From: Paguma larvata
Lineage: Eukaryota; Chordata; Mammalia; Carnivora; Viverridae
Length of the DNA stretch: 64,000 bases
NCBI GenBank assembly: GCA_030068075.1
Contig: CM057823.1
Span: forward strand, 17,022,485-17,086,484
Direction: 5' to 3'
Under the pieces are notes generated by a model. The model was not told the origin of the DNA and searched no databases. It saw nothing but the letters and a program-made list of their open reading frames with translations. Positions within the stretch are counted from its first letter, which is position 1. The number at the start of each line of letters is the position of its first letter. Positions 1 to 10,290 of this stretch are shown piece by piece. The position numbers were made by a program, and so were the translations under genes.

Positions 1-105
1 CATGGAGCCAGCTTGGAATTCTCTCTCTCACTCTCACTCTCTCTCTGTCTCTCCCTTCTTGCATTTTCTTTCAAAATAAATAAATAAAATAAACATTTTA
101 AAAAA
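1..105 (+). mobile_element. Can-SINE, 3' part, cut by window edge
   Basis: The first bases read as the 'TGGAGCC' middle of the SINE, followed by a CT-rich stretch and an AAATAAATAAATAAAATAAAC tail ending in A-rich sequence. The tRNA-like head lies outside the window, so the insertion site cannot be judged. Confidence 0.85.
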
Positions 106-1188
106 GACAGAATGAGGACAATTAGATTAATTTTATTTTTTACCATTTAGACATTTTATAGTTAACCTAACAATGTTTAATAAAAAATACTCAATTCAAT
201 TTTTGATATTATTTAATAATTAAGTAATTGCAGAGAGGAAACAACTTAGAGCGAATATATATTTTCTTGCCTATACTAAAGAACAACAACTAAAAGCTAT
301 CAAAAACCATGTACTTCCTTTACCTTCTGGGATTTATTATTGTTCATTAACAGAAAGATGCAGATTTGCTCAAATCAACATTAAAATCTACACAGTTTAT
401 AACTCTCCCAAGAAAGTCACCATTACAAAATATTTTTCTATCTCAAAGAAGTGAAGAGAGGGCGGCCAGAAGAAATGACCTGGAGAGAGGGAAGTTTTGC
501 CAGTGATGTCCAGACACGAAAAGCTGGTCTTGGGGCCAGCTACATGGGGGACATGCACCAGGCCAGGTGCTTGGGAGGGCGCCATGCTTCATTTAGTTTC
601 ACTAGTTCACCTAATTTTGCTAAGGCAGTCCTGAAGTTTCTAATAGTATTGTTAAAGGGCCTCAAATTTTCATTTTGCACTAAGCCCCACAGATTATACA
701 GTCAGTCTTGGTTGGACTCTAAGTGTGATCACAATTCTTCTACAACTCTGGTGAAAAAGGAGGCAAGTTAGTTACATTCTTTGGCTTCTCAGTGTATTCA
801 CTTATATGTGACCTAAATCCTTTTTAGTAACTTCCTAAAGTCCTCTCTCACTGTGACTCCCCAAGGTGGTTTTATGGACATCAAATTTGTGTCAGTTTTG
901 TTTCCCCTTCTCTGTTAATAATGGAGATAATTTATCAACTTGCCAGCAGAATTTGGATAAATATAAATTCCAAGGAATACTGTATATAGTTCTCAATCAA
1001 TATTAAAGAAAAGCTATTAGATGACAAAAAAAAACTGTTTTCATATTTTACCTCATCAACTTTCTACACATTTCTTTTCCTGGCTTTGTTCATATTCACT
1101 TTATACAACTGAATAACTGTATCACTATACTGTTATCTCTACCTTTTATGATAGCAAAATACACACACCTGGGCATGCCCATGAAAAT

Positions 1189-1234
<46 letters not shown>

Positions 1235-1929
1235 CTCCTTTAAAACACATTTGTTCTACTTGAAAGTGAAGTTTCTAAGTGTCAGTCTTTTGGTAAGTTT
1301 TTGTTGTTTTGTTTTGTTTTCTTTTACTGCATTCAGCAAACAGTGGCTTAATGGGACTTCTTAGAAAGAAAATGAGTTATAGCCTGAAATAAACAAAAAT
1401 TATCTAAGGCTTATTGTTGGTGAGTATAAAGCAAACTGACAATGAAAAAAATCACTAAGGAAATAAAAGAGTAACTAACATGTATCATCTGAATTTAATT
1501 AGTCATGCAATGCCCTTTTCAATTATCACTATGAAAATAAAGAAATGTTAACTGGGGAAATGTCTTAAGCCAGTGATAATTGCAAAAGAAACTTGAGATT
1601 AATTATTCAAAATACAAGTTTGTGGACAGAAGCCCCCCAAATTTCAATATGTTATATACACAAGCCGGCAACTCATCCATGTTTAGATTTTCCTAGGAAA
1701 TTCATAAGAATATGCTTTAATGAAAAGCTGTCATACCTAAGTTGTATTCAAATGATAATGCTGCAAATCCTGAAGCATGATAAAATTTAGTGGTATTAAG
1801 CCATCCTGATCTATGTTGCCCTAGGCTTTATCAGTGAACCAGTGGCAGGGATAATAAAAGAAATTACCAGTTTTAAAATTCCTACTCTGTACTTCCACTC
1901 TTTCTCCTTTTCCTCTCTTTTCTTTTTTT
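106..1929. other. AT-rich DNA without recognised gene
   Basis: Apart from the CA repeat at 1190-1231, I recognise no gene or repeat here. The open frame at 451-771 has no protein family features and its start region is purine-rich non-coding sequence. Short homopolymer runs occur near 1026-1033. Confidence 0.6.
1190..1231. repeat. (CA)n microsatellite
   Basis: Uninterrupted AC dinucleotides, about 21 units. It lies in otherwise unremarkable AT-rich DNA and is a likely length-variable locus. Confidence 0.97.
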
Positions 1930-2157
1930 TAAATTTTTTAAAACATTTCCTTATTTATTATGAGAGAGAGTGCACACACGTGCCTCTGCGTGAGTGAGAG
2001 TGAAGGCGGAGCAGAGAGAGAGGGAGAGAGAGAATCCTAAGCAGGCTCCACATTGTCAGTGCAGAGCCCGAGGTGGGGCTCAATCCCATGTTGCGCATAC
2101 CATGACCTGAGCCGAAACCAAGAGTCAGACACTTAACCCACCGAACCACCCAGGTGC
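1930..2157 (-). mobile_element. Can-SINE, minus strand
   Basis: The reverse complement of the SINE is clear: T-rich start, GA-rich block, AATCCTAAGCAGGCTCCAC, then GAGCCGAAACCAAGAGTCAG and ACCACCCAGGTGC, which is the inverted tRNA-like head. Many substitutions suggest an older copy. The antisense frame across it is not a gene. Confidence 0.93.
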
Positions 2158-2421
2158 TGTACTTTTTTGTCTTTCCAACATGTCTGATCTTGACTGCAAA
2201 TATATATTATTCAAAACAACCCTAATACATCGATAAAATAATAATTACTTAAATGTTAAAAAAATAGTTACTGTAAGAATATAAAACATGCATAATACCC
2301 ATTTAAGATTTCATAATTTACTTCTCCTTTTCGTGTTTCATAAAATTTGCAGTTCTCAAGTAGCTAGCACTGACTGTAGCTGAATTTTAGGACAGCAACA
2401 ATAATATTAATAGTAATGATA

Positions 2422-2627
2422 GGGGCGCCTGGGTGGCTCAGTTGGTTGGGCGGCCGACTTCAGCTCAGGTCATGATCTCACGGTCTGTGAGTTCAAGCCC
2501 CGAGTCGGGCTCTGTGCTGACGGCTAGAAGCCTGGAGCCTGCTTCAGATTCTGTATCTCCCTCTCTCTCTGCCCTTCCTTTGCTCACTCTATGTCTCTCA
2601 AAAATAAAAAAAAAAAAATTAAAAAAA
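2422..2627 (+). mobile_element. Can-SINE with target-site duplication
   Basis: A complete copy runs from GGGGCGCCTGGGTGGCTCAG to an A-rich tail. Flanks AGTAATGATA (2412-2421) and AGTAACGATA (2628-2637) form a 10-bp target-site duplication with one mismatch. The 71-codon frame over it is a SINE shadow. Confidence 0.96.
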
Positions 2628-2837
2628 AGTAACGATAAAAGAGAATAAACTTTATAAACACATTTTCTAGATAAAATAATTGAACGGAATTACAGTATAT
2701 ATTGCTAAGATTGCCAGTATCAAATAAAACACTTTAGAGATTGTGTTGAAGATCATTGCTAAACTTAACTGTTTCCGGTGGATCCCTTAAGCTCACTTAT
2801 TCTGTAGCAGTGCGCATCTTGAGCTCTTCCTTACACA

Positions 2838-3060
2838 GGCATCGGCAAGCAATGGCTCACAGGCCAGATCTGACCCTCTGTCTATACTTGTTAATAAATT
2901 TTATTACAACACTGCCATGTTCATTTGCTTATATATATTGCACATCTTTGCTTTCACAAAGATAAGTGGCCAACCCGAGTAGTTGCAACATAGATGCATC
3001 GAATGTATGGTCCCCCCAAACTAAACTACACTATCTGGCTTTTTGTAGGAAAAAAAAAAA
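2838..3060 (+). mobile_element. hAT-like non-autonomous DNA repeat (family not named)
   Basis: The sequence GGCATCGGCAAGCAATGGC, then a variant of AATAAATTTTATTACAACAC, then CCCGAGTAGTTGCAACATAG and CTATCTGGCTTTTTGTAGG follows the order of a very common mammalian repeat that begins GGGGTCGGCAAACTATGGCC. A partial copy of the same family lies reversed near 55.9-56.1 kb. I do not trust memory enough to give the Repbase name. Confidence 0.7.
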
Positions 3061-3129
3061 AAACAACTTTCCATCCCCTACTTTATAGCGAAGCATCCTG
3101 AAAAAGTGTCTATATTTTCAGCACCGATA

Positions 3130-4370
3130 TTTCTTTTACTTTCTCTTGAACCCATCACAATCAGGTTTCTACCTCTAACACTCTAGTGAAACTGTTGCTT
3201 TCAAGATCATCAATGATGCCCAAATGCTGAAGGTAAATACTGATTCTCACTCCTTAACTTACTGATTTGTATTAGCAACACTTAAAATAGTTGAGCATTT
3301 TCTCTTTGAAACAAGTTTTCACTTGGCGTCCAGGATGCTGCACTGGTTTGCATTTCTTTCCACTTCTACAGCTACTCTGCATTGGTCTCATTTTCTAGCT
3401 GCTTCTTTTTCCTTAGTTTAAAAATTTGAGAATACCCAAAGTTTATTTCTTAGACCTCTTCTTTTTGGCTACCATCATCCATCATTCCTCCAATGGTTTC
3501 ACTTAGTTGGCTGGCTTTCAATATTAGCTATAAACTGAAGACTCAGAATGTTTTTCTATCTCAGACTTTGCCCAGGAACTACAGATTGACTCACCAGCTG
3601 CCTAGTGAGCATCTTCACTTGACTATCTAATAAAGAGCTCAAACTTCAATGTCCGAAAGGCCAACCCTGGTTTCTGCTCTTACCTGAAAACCTTCTTCTT
3701 TCAGAGCCTTACAACATCTCAGTTAAAACAACTTTATTTTTCCGGTTGCATCCAAACATGTAGCATCAACCTTTATTCATCTCTTCAGCCTTGACATGAC
3801 TCACAGCAGTAAGCACTCCTCATTGCTCACATCCAGCCCATCTGTGGACCTTTACAATGCACAGAGAATCTGGCCACTCCTCATCACTTCCTGTGCCTAG
3901 TCTAAGTCACCACCAAATCAAAATTAGATTGGTATGATGGTCTTGTAACCAGCCTCCCTATTTCTGTTCTTGTCCTACTTCAGCCAGCTTTCAGTAGAGT
4001 AGCTGTAGCTAAAAGTGTTAAAACTAATACTGGATTATGCTACTCAGGGGCTCAGAACTCCCCATTTTACTAAAAGTAAGACCCAAAGTCCTCTCGACAA
4101 CCAAAATAAACAAACAAAACCCTGTAAGATCTAGCCAGACACTAATATCTAAGCTTATCTCCTATTCTCCTGTATTCACCTAATTATAGACACACTGCCT
4201 TCCATTCCTGTTACTTGGAAAAGTCAGGTATGGCCACATCTCAAAGTCCCTCTGCCTAGAATGTTCCCCTTCAAATGTTTCCATGAATCTCTACTTCCTT
4301 CTGATCTTTTCTCAAATGCCATTTTCTTAGTAATCTTCCCTGGTGTATCTATCTAAAATTTCAACTCCCT
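3130..4370 (+). mobile_element. L2 LINE remnant, 3' part
   Basis: Diverged but colinear with the 3' end of L2 in sense: CTGCTCTTACCTGAAAACC, the 'catccagcc' region, TTGTAACCAGCCTCCCTATT, GCTCAGAACTCCCC, 'aagacccaaagtcct', CTGCCTAGAATGTTCCCC and CTTCTGATCTTTTCTCAAATG. It ends next to the poly(T) at 4372. No open frame survives. This is one of the longer L2 relics in the window. Confidence 0.8.
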
Positions 4371-4371
4371 T

Positions 4372-4389
4372 GTTTTTTTTTTTTTTTTT
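4372..4389. repeat. poly(T) run
   Basis: A run of T lies between the end of the L2 relic and the L1 ORF2 fragment. On the minus strand it reads as a poly(A), so it could be the tail of the minus-strand L1 whose 5' end is at about 5672. Confidence 0.9.
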
Positions 4390-4745
4390 CAAAGAAGACA
4401 TACAAATATCCCACAGACGTTTGAAAAGATGCTCAAAATCATTGATCCTCAGAGAAATACAAATCAAAACTACAATGAGATATCACCTCACATCTGTAAG
4501 AATGGTTAAAAACAACAACATAAGAAATAGCAGGTATTGGCAAAGATGTGGTGAAGGGAAACCCTCTTGCACTGAGGGTGGGATGCAGACTGCTGCGGCC
4601 ACTATGTAAAACACTATAGAGGTTCCAGAAAAAGTTAAAAATACCCTACGATCTAGCAATTGAACTGCTAGGTATTTTCCCAAAGAATACAAAAATACTA
4701 ACTTGAAGGGATACATGCACCCCCATATTTATAGCAGCATTATCT
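4390..4745 (+). pseudogene. L1 ORF2 C-terminal fragment
   Basis: Sense L1 ORF2 sequence: CAAAGAAGACATACAAATA, then AAATCAAAACTACAATGAGA, ATCACCTCACATCTGTAAGA and a poorly kept 'ccctacgatctagcaattg' to 'tatagcagcattatc'. An 88-codon frame partly covers it but is chance. It lacks the last part of ORF2 and the 3'UTR and abuts a minus-strand L1 piece at about 4745. Confidence 0.88.
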
Positions 4746-4800
4746 GTATTAGTCCTATTGCTAATATTTTATTGAGAACTTTTGCATCCAGACCAATTTT
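4746..4800 (-). pseudogene. L1 ORF2 reverse-transcriptase scrap, minus strand
   Basis: The minus strand reads GATGCAAAAGTTCTCAATAA and then ATATTAGCAATAGG, translating to DAKVLNKILA. This matches the L1 motif usually seen as D-A-K-x-L-N-K-I-L-A-N-R-I just after the fingers of the RT domain. It is joined directly to L1 5'UTR at its upstream side, so ORF1 and the endonuclease part are missing. Confidence 0.75.
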
Positions 4801-4809
4801 TATTGGTCT
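4790..4809. repeat. short inverted repeat at L1 junction
   Basis: AGACCAAT and ATTGGTCT are perfect 8-bp inverted copies with a 4-bp spacer. They lie at the join between the L1 RT scrap and the L1 5'UTR. Confidence 0.9.
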
Positions 4810-5672
4810 GCTTGTGAGATGAGACAGGACAGACACCAAGTCCACCAGAGCCTGAGGCCATGCAGAACTCTGGTCAGAAGACATGGTGTGGACAGGGGTT
4901 TGTGCTGGTCTTCTGGGCAAGGGTCTGTCGCACTGGGTTTGAGGCAAGGGTAAGGAAAAGAGCAGTCCCACCAGAGCACAAGGGGGTGGGGCCTGGCTTA
5001 AGCAAGTTCAGCAGCCTGTATTGGCACTACACTGCTTCCAGCAGGTGCACAGGTGTGTCTGTGCTTATGCTGAGGGCCAGGGGAGGGTGTCAGCCAGCTC
5101 CTTTGTTCCAGGAGGGGTGTTTCTGTGAATGCTGCTCCGGGAAGAGATTAGTCTTCCCCAGGTGTGCCCCGGATGTTCTCCCGATCCCTGTTTTCACACT
5201 GTCTGGCCCTGGGGGGTTGTTTGCCTGCCTTCTCTTCCAGAGCAGGGCAGTGTCCTTCTGGCTCTATCCCAGGACTGCTCACTGACTTTAACCCTCCAGG
5301 CTTTCAGCCCTGCTGGTTGCAAGAACTCACAAAATTCAGACCTCCTCATTTTCCAAACCACCAGCTTTGAGGAAACATTCCCCTTGTGCATTTCCCTGTG
5401 GGCTTGCTGCTCTCTCTCTCTCCCTTCTCTGCAACCACACCTCCCTCCCCTCCACAGCATCAGTCATCTGCTTCCCTTCAAAACCACACTTCTGCACTTC
5501 CTGACTTCTGTATGTCCTCTTCTCTCCCTTAAGTTGTGCAGTTTGTTCTGTCAATGTTAAGGTGATTTCTGGGGTACTTAGGATAATCTCATAGTCAATG
5601 TAGTTGTGTGCATGGGATGTGACAAGCCGAGGGTTCTCCTACTCTGCCGCCATCTTCTTCTCCTTCCTCTAT
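4800..5672 (-). mobile_element. L1 5'UTR, minus strand, with intact start
   Basis: Reading the minus strand from about 5672, the sequence opens with GAAGAAGATGGCGGCAGAGT and AGGAGAACC, the typical L1 5' end, and then follows the carnivoran L1 5'UTR (AGGGAGAGAAGAGGACATAC; GCTGGCTGACACCC; TTAAGCCAGGCCCCACCCCC). It is much more GC-rich than its surroundings. Several open frames of 60-143 codons on both strands fall inside it; none is a gene. The L1 5'UTR normally carries the Pol II promoter of the element. Confidence 0.85.
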
Positions 5673-6240
5673 CATTTTAGAGTTTTCATTGCCTTTATAG
5701 CCACACACAGGTTACTGAAGCATAATATGACAGGGATGAGTTATGACTGTATTAATGGAATAATCCCTAAGAAAAGTGAACAGTCTAGTGCAATAAAAAT
5801 TTTATTCACCCTCTTGCTGTTAAAGAACAACTGCTTCAAGTCTATGAAATCTCAAAATAACTATGTATCAATGCAATTATGACATAAAAAAGAGAGATTG
5901 AGAAAAATGTACCTCATCTTTGGTAATCATTAAGGCTAAATGTGTACGGGCTGTAAAGGTGTTGTAGTATCTGACACTAAGTATTTTCTCCTGACTATAC
6001 TACTTACATACAAGGGAATGGGAACAGTACTAAAGAGATGGCAGAGTGGAGGCATATACATATTTACTTGATTTTCATTTTTCTTTTATATGATCTTTCA
6101 TATATAAAATTTCAGAGAGCGATAAACAAAAATCCATGTAGCTGTCATGAAAACTTAATAAAGGGAATAATTTAATATAGTTATTATTAAGAATATTTTA
6201 ATAAAATAAATCATAAGCTAGAACTAAACTCTGTATCTTG
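5673..6240. other. AT-rich DNA without recognised gene
   Basis: No repeat family or exon recognised. The 92-codon frame at 5604-5882 begins in the L1 5' end and runs into low-complexity AT-rich DNA, so I do not treat it as a gene. Confidence 0.55.
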
Positions 6241-6244
6241 TTCC

Positions 6245-6960
6245 TCAAAAAAAAATCACATTTCCCCTCTTATTGGGAGCCATTTTGGGCTCACAGATTG
6301 AGACCTCTCCCTGTGTGGAAAACGTTGAAACAAAGCTCCACCTGCCAAAATGGTGCCTAGTCTTACCTCCTAAATAATTTTTCAGGATTGGATTTCTTGA
6401 GCTACTCTCCTTGGCCCCAAGGAATGTAATGTTCTTTTGTTTTATGGCATTTAGATAAAAGGGAAGGACCTGGAGCATGATGCTTTGATGGACTGCATCT
6501 GAATGAGAGTAGCCTGGCCAGAAGTAACCTTAAAGCTGCATCTTGGGGATGGGTTGCACCTCCCCCACTGTAGTTGGAAGAATAGGCAGAATGACTCCTG
6601 GCCTGTTTATAGATAATTAACATTGAGGCCTTAAGGAAACACCCTGTTCTCTCCCCCCACCCTAAATTTATATGTTAATTATCTTGAAACCAACAGACAG
6701 GATTAAGGAAGTTGCTGCCTTGCTGGTAAAAATGCATTATTGTTAAAGAGATCAAACTATGGAATGTCATTCATTGCTGTAATGTCACTCACTACCTTTA
6801 AAAATAAAGACACTGAGACCAGCAGGGCGGAGATGCCAGAATTGCCAGAACTGCCTGCTTGGTCCTCAGACTACATCTCTCTCATGGCTCTCTCATTTCC
6901 TTTCGCCTGACCATCTGTCCTTGGGGACCCCTAGATTCGCCGGAACTGGACCCCAGCACC
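6245..6960 (+). mobile_element. Possible solo LTR of an endogenous retrovirus
   Basis: An island richer in GC than its flanks. Features resembling an LTR: a possible AATAAA signal (about 6803-6808), then an R-U5-like part with 'ggaccccagca' at the end, which resembles the usual U5 end ('ttcgccggaactggacccc') of some ERV LTRs. I found no gag, pol or env beside it and no target-site duplication, so start, end and class are unsure. Confidence 0.5.
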
Positions 6961-7263
6961 TTCTTATGTCTGAGAAGTCACTACTATTGTGAAATTAGCT
7001 TGTATCTTTTAATTCAATGTTCATACATTATATATAAATTCAGATGAAGGGTAAAATAAAGACTAAGACCCTCTTTCTCACCTACATACCACGAATAAAA
7101 GAATTACAACTAAGTGATGTAACCTAACAAAAACAAAACTGAATCCAAAGGGAACAGAAAGTGGAAGCATAGGGGCACACAAAATGTGAATGCAGATTTA
7201 ATGTACATTTCTCTAAGATGAACATTAATAATATTTCTGTATTAAATTAAAAAGTGGACTAAA
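6961..7263. other. AT-rich DNA without recognised gene
   Basis: About 300 bases with no feature I recognise, lying between the LTR-like block and a Can-SINE. Confidence 0.5.
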
Positions 7264-7482
7264 GGGGCACCTGGGTGACTCAGTAGGTTAAGCATCTGAC
7301 TTCAGCTCAGGTCATGATCTCTCAGTTTGTGGGCTCAAGCCCACTCTGGGCTCTGTGCCGAGGGCTCCAGAGCCTGGAGCCTGCTTCAGATCATGTCTCC
7401 CTCTCAGCCCCTCCCTTGCTCGTGCTTTGTCTCTCTCCCTCTCTCAAAATAAAGAAATAAACTTAAAAAAATTTTTAAAAAA
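7264..7482 (+). mobile_element. Can-SINE
   Basis: Head GGGGCACCTGGGTGACTCAG, then GGTCATGATCT, CAGAGCCTGGAGCCTGCTTC, a CT-rich stretch and AAATAAAGAAATAAAC tail. A few head substitutions suggest moderate age. Confidence 0.95.
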
Positions 7483-7729
7483 GTAAGTTACTTAAAGATG
7501 TAAAGGCAACTACTGAAAACCTGGAAATATCATATAGTATAGCTTCAAAAGCAGCAAAGGAAAAATACAAAAATTAAAAAATATATATTTTGTATTTTTA
7601 CTTATTAATCGAGTAAATTATCATATCATATTTTAATCTTCAGATACATAATAGAAACATATCATTAAAATTATACATAAGAAGTCTGAAAAAAAGGAGT
7701 AACATGTACATTGTACAATTTACTTAAGA

Positions 7730-8070
7730 GAAAAAGTTGTTAATTGATATTTATGCCAAAAAAGAATCAATTTTAGACTAAAAATTCTATCATGATAGAG
7801 AAGCAATGCAACAGCTGGCCAAGAAAATAAAACAATTATGCACCTGCTTTCCTCTCACCACAAACCTAGACATTTAAAAAAGAAAAAAATAATATTCACA
7901 AGACTGGTGAGAAATGTTAATATACATCTCTCAGAAATTGAGAGATTAAACACACAAAAGATTAATAGAGGTATAGAAGATATGAACAATAATGCAATGT
8001 ATATATTTGATATGTAAATCTGGGATAATGTGGTCTTTTGCATGAAATAAACTAATTCGAATCAACAATA
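7730..8070 (+). pseudogene. Old L1M ORF2 endonuclease-region relic
   Basis: CTCTCAGAAATTGAGAGATT and 'aatagaggtatagaagatatgaac' match the L1M ORF2 stretch that reads roughly 'acatctctcagaaattgatagatcaa ... aggatatagaagatttgaacaa'. Strongly diverged, no open frame. A Can-SINE is inserted immediately downstream. Confidence 0.65.
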
Positions 8071-8080
8071 AAAAATTTGG

Positions 8081-8290
8081 CGGGGCGCCTGGGTGGCTCA
8101 GTCGGTTGAGCACCGATTTCCGCTAAGGTCATGATCTCACGGTTTGTGAGTTCGAGCCCGCATCGGGCTCTGTGCTGACAGCTCCGGACCTGGAGCCTGC
8201 TTCAGATTCTGTGTCTCCCTCTTTCTCTGCCCCTCCCCTGCTCACACTCTGTCTCTCTGTCAAAAAAGTAAAGAAACATTAAAAAAAAAT
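8081..8290 (+). mobile_element. Can-SINE with target-site duplication, inside old L1M
   Basis: Head GGGGCGCCTGGGTGGCTCAG, B-box region GAGTTCGAGCCCGCATCGGG and CT-rich tail. The flank AAAAAATTTGG occurs on both sides (about 8070-8080 and 8294-8304), so the SINE inserted into A/T-rich L1M-derived DNA. Confidence 0.95.
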
Positions 8291-8559
8291 TAAAAAAAAA
8301 TTTGGTAACAAACAGCAAACATGTTTGTTTGCTGTAAACTAAAAAAATATACTGTCAACTGATGAAAAGGGAAAAAAAGGAATAGGTGAATATTATAAAC
8401 ATTAATTAACAAATAACAGAGTGTGAAACTTTAAAACATATGAGGTTGGTTAACCATAAAAAAATCTGATAAATTAAGACTCCATCATATTCAAAAATTG
8501 TTTTCATCAAAAGAGAATTTTCAAAGATACATACTCAAACCACAGCCTGGAAATAAACA

Positions 8560-8960
8560 TTTGCAATACACATATCTGGCAAATTACTTTTAAACAGAAC
8601 ATATATAAACTCATATACATGAATAACGAAAAGCAAAATTACTCAAATAGTATATTAGCAAAATAGCTGAACAAACTTGTGCCAAAGAAGATATACAAAT
8701 GGTCAACAAGCACATTAAAAAAGATACTCAACATCTTTACTCATCAGGGTTATAAAAATTAAAGCCACAATTAAATACTACTTAGCTATTCATTAACAAG
8801 TAAAAATTTAAGAACTGTTTACAACATTTAATGATGGAGAAGATGTGTAAAAAGGAAAATTATTATTCATAGCTGCTGGGAAGGTAAATGGTACAAATAC
8901 TTTGGAAGACTGGCCATCTTGTAAAATTAAGCATAAGTCTGCCAAAAGAGAAAACAAGCT
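8560..8960 (+). pseudogene. Old L1M ORF2 3' relic
   Basis: Decayed L1 ORF2 in sense: 'tgccaaagaagatatacaaatggtcaacaagcaca', 'actcaacatctttactcatcag', 'aaattaaagccacaa', 'gatggagaagatgtg' and 'gctgctgggaaggtaaatgg' follow the order of the L1 ORF2 C-terminal coding sequence. It probably belongs with the relic at 7730-8070, interrupted by the SINE and by deletions. Confidence 0.75.
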
Positions 8961-9291
8961 CTAAAACTTTAAAGTCTAATCAAATGATATAGTAGAAAAA
9001 AAGTTGGATGAAAGGGTATCATTCCTCAGAACAACAAATACACAGTAAATTCTGAAGCAACAGAATATGCTACAAATCTGAGCCGTGATAATTTTTATTT
9101 ATTTTTTCACTGTAATTTTTAGGACAAATTTTATAGTAAGTATTTGAAACTTACCTATCATATACGCTATCTGACCTGCCCATTCATACCAAGTCAATTG
9201 TCCTCAGTAACAGTTTGCAAACTCGTGTGTATATTTTGGTCACTAGGCAAATCAAAGTTTCCAGGAAAAAACAGAATATTTAAAATTCTTT

Positions 9292-9447
9292 TTTTTTAAT
9301 TTATTTCTTTATTTTGAGAGAGAGAAAAAGAGTGAGTGGGGGAGGGGTAGAGAGAGAGAGGGAGAGAGAGAGAATCCCAAGCAGGCTGTGCTCTATCATA
9401 CCTGAGCTAAAGTTGGGTACTTAACTGACTGAGCTACTCAGGCACCC
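9292..9447 (-). mobile_element. Can-SINE, minus strand, internally deleted
   Basis: T-rich start, GA-rich block, GAATCCCAAGCAGGCTGTGC, then ACTGAGCTACTCAGGCACCC. The part between the CAGGCT core and the head is shortened, as if about 50 bases were deleted. Confidence 0.88.
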
Positions 9448-9457
9448 TGAAAATTCC

Positions 9458-9625
9458 TTTTTTTTCTTTTTTAATGTTTATGTATTTATTTGCAGAGAGA
9501 GGGAGAGAGGGAGAAAGAGAATCTCAAGCAGGCTCCACGCTGTCAGTGCAGAGCTTGATGCAGGGCTCAATCCCACCAACGGTAAGATCATGACCAAAGC
9601 TGAAATCAAGAGTTGGACCAAAGCC
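9458..9625 (-). mobile_element. Can-SINE, minus strand, truncated head
   Basis: A second minus-strand SINE starts just 10 bases after the first: T-rich tail, GA block, GAATCTCAAGCAGGCTCCAC, CTGTCAGTGCAGAGCTTGAT. It stops near 'gaaatcaagagttggac', so the tRNA-like head is missing. Related AAAATTC words flank both copies. Confidence 0.88.
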
Positions 9626-9637
9626 CTAAAATTCTTA

Positions 9638-9884
9638 TTAGCTGATATGTTAATCTCCCATAAGAAGCCCATTCTATCAAATGGGTTCTTTGTAATACAA
9701 ACCAACACCAGGAATCTAACTGCTCATCCACCAATCCTACCAATTCAGCATCCATCTTCCAAAGTTTTGTTTTAGTCCAATATCCCCAATACGTAATGCC
9801 TAATGCCTAATGACTCTGCAGCAAAGCCTTGGCTAACATACATGTATGGATCAGCATTTATTCTATTCTTCAGTTTGTATAATG
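9638..9884. other. DNA without recognised feature
   Basis: A short stretch between SINEs and the MaLR LTR. No exon or repeat recognised. Confidence 0.45.
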
Positions 9885-10290
9885 CTATCATAGACTGAAT
9901 TCTGCATCCTCAATATTTCTTTGTTGAAGCTCTAACCCCTAGTGTGACTATATTTGGTGAGAGGACCTGTAAAGGGGTAATTTCAGGTTAAATGAAGTGA
10001 AATGAAGTCATAAGAATAAGGCCCTAAACCAGTATGGCGCATGTCCTGTTAAGAAGAGGAAAAGACACCAGGGATGAACATGCAGAGAGAAGGCCACATG
10101 AGGACAAGCAGAGAGAGAAGATGACCATCTGCAAGCCAGGAAGAAAGGCATCCAAAGAAACCAAGCCTGTAGGCATCTTGATTTTGGATTTCCACACTTC
10201 AGAAAAGAAAATAAATTTGTGTTGTATAATGCATACATCCTGTAGTATTTGTTACAGCAAACAAAACATCACCATAAAACCTGTCAGTCT
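9885..10290 (+). mobile_element. MaLR-type (MLT1-like) LTR
   Basis: Colinear with the MLT1 consensus as I remember it: TTGTTGAAGCTCTAACCCCT, GTGACTATATTTGGTGAGAG, GAAGAGGAAAAGACACCAGG, CCATCTGCAAGCCAGGAAGA, ATCTTGATTTTGGATTTCCA and an AATAAATTTGTGTTGT polyadenylation region. The 92- and 76-codon frames across it are coincidental. Confidence 0.85.

Noticed and set aside
4800..5300. A CpG island or host promoter
   Set aside because: The GC content comes from the L1 5'UTR and few CpG are present. No adjacent exon was found.
4860..5560. Overlapping open frames of up to 143 codons on both strands, in a GC-rich island
   Set aside because: The DNA is L1 5'UTR in reverse orientation. Long frames there are due to base composition and no protein family is visible.
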